Part shown: one piece after another, positions 5,638-6,194 of the stretch | Position numbering within the stretch: position 1 is the stretch's first letter | How the letters are laid out: every line of letters begins with the position of its first letter | Source: Bacteroidales bacterium UBA4459 | GTDB taxonomy: Bacteria > Bacteroidota > Bacteroidia > Bacteroidales > F082 | Assembly (NCBI GenBank): GCA_002389465.1 | Contig: DGOT01000172.1 | Coordinates: 5,663-11,856 of the forward strand | Direction of reading: 5' to 3' | Length of the DNA stretch: 6,194 bases | Position numbers and translations under genes: made by a program | Notes under the pieces: model-generated | Told to the model about the DNA's origin: nothing | Databases searched by the model: none | The model's input: only the letters and a program-made list of their open reading frames with translations

Positions 5638-6194
5638 ATGTCGAAAGAAAAATTAACTATTGGCGAAGTTTCAAAACCGCGCTTTGAATTCAGGACTTTT
5701 GGAAGAGAATTTGATGTTGCTGCTTATTTGATGTCGCGCCTGTCAGTGCCGGTACCTAGAAAAGTATGGGAGCGAAACTCAGAAGAGATATACATAGTTT
5801 CAAAAACCAATGATGTAAACAATACGAAGATCCGGGATGGTAAAATGGATATTAAAACATTTGTCCAGGAAGTAGATGGTTTGGAACAGTGGAATCCTTT
5901 GATGAAAGGCGAATTCCCCATTAAAGCGGAAACGCTGAAGAATAACGTGTTCCCGGCTTTTAAAGTGGAAGGCTTGCCCACTCTGGACAAAAGCGAGTAC
6001 ACGCTCAAAGAATTCCTTGAGATGGTAAGCAGTCATCCTGACCTTCAGGCTGTCAATGTGGAAAAAGAGCGTTATGGCTACATGGTGCACGATACTATTT
6101 GTGAGTATGCTGTGGTTCACATCAACGGAGCTTCAGTAGTTACCGTTAATTCCGAATCAACCGAAGTGGAAGATATTAAAGAAACCATAAAGGA
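5638..6194 (+). CDS. CYTH-like cytosolic protein, copy 2, paralogue of the preceding gene (3' partial)
   Basis: An open frame starts at ATG 5638, 19 nt after the previous stop, and runs off the window end after 185 full codons. It is clearly a paralogue of its neighbour over the whole visible length: PRFEFRTFG (14-22), TKIRDGKMDIK (63-73), QEVDGLEQWNP (77-87), GEFPIKA (91-97), VFP (104-106), Y-T-L-x-x-F (121-126), EKERYGY (142-148), EYAVVHINGAS (156-166) and SES (172-174). The Lys/Arg/Glu positions expected to line a CYTH-type tunnel are kept in both copies (E17, R19, K64, R66, D71, K73, K143, R145). It has about eight extra residues at the N-terminus and a few in the segment after the first helix. 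No signal peptide is present. Two diverged copies side by side suggest a heterodimer or two substrate specificities; both are inference. About 30 C-terminal residues are expected beyond the window, judging by the first copy. Confidence 0.6.
   Translation, partial: MSKEKLTIGEVSKPRFEFRTFGREFDVAAYLMSRLSVPVPRKVWERNSEEIYIVSKTNDVNNTKIRDGKMDIKTFVQEVDGLEQWNPLMKGEFPIKAETLKNNVFPAFKVEGLPTLDKSEYTLKEFLEMVSSHPDLQAVNVEKERYGYMVHDTICEYAVVHINGASVVTVNSESTEVEDIKETIK

Noticed and set aside
5800..6120. Reverse-strand open frame of 106 codons at the window end
   Set aside because: It is antisense to the second CYTH-like copy, whose close similarity to its neighbour proves the forward frame; its resemblance to another reverse frame in copy 1 only mirrors the paralogy.
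5638..6194. Possible direct DNA repeat from recent duplication of the CYTH-like gene
   Set aside because: The two copies share protein motifs but differ widely in nucleotide sequence, so the duplication is old and not a recent repeat or assembly artefact.

Overview
The window looks like a chromosomal segment of a Bacteroidota bacterium, probably a Bacteroidales/Marinilabiliales-like marine or sediment lineage. The reasons are a Bacteroidota-style LuxR output module, lipoproteins whose mature N-termini carry the K-(D/E)2 surface-export signature, a carboxypeptidase-regulatory-like domain on an outer-membrane barrel, A-rich translation starts, and moderate-to-low GC by eye. All recognisable genes are on the + strand. 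The genus assignment is inference.

Layout. (1) Bases 1-1155 hold the 3' part of a gene whose start lies outside the window. It encodes the C-terminal half of a PiT-family inorganic phosphate permease fused, through a periplasmic linker and one extra transmembrane helix, to a cytoplasmic coiled coil and a LuxR-type helix-turn-helix. (2) Bases 1156-1445 are an AT-rich intergenic region with a weak hairpin and two short direct-repeat pairs. (3) From 1446 to the end runs a tight co-directional cluster: an OprO/OprP-type porin; a double lamin-tail-domain lipoprotein; a SdiA-regulated/YjiK-like beta-propeller lipoprotein; and two tandem paralogous cytosolic proteins with CYTH-like (triphosphate-tunnel) features, the second cut by the window end. 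Gaps inside the cluster are 37 nt, 21 nt, a 1-nt overlap and 19 nt, so it is very probably one operon.

How they may work together (inference). The cluster suggests phosphate or phosphorylated-compound acquisition. The porin would admit anions through the outer membrane. The two surface lipoproteins would bind or process a substrate outside the cell. The PiT module would carry phosphate across the inner membrane. The CYTH-like pair could act on a triphosphate or polyphosphate inside. The fused helix-turn-helix suggests that the permease, or a transporter-derived sensor, directly controls transcription, possibly of the operon just downstream. The fusion and the paired CYTH-like genes are the two parts most worth a second look. 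No RNA genes, CRISPR arrays or insertion sequences were seen.
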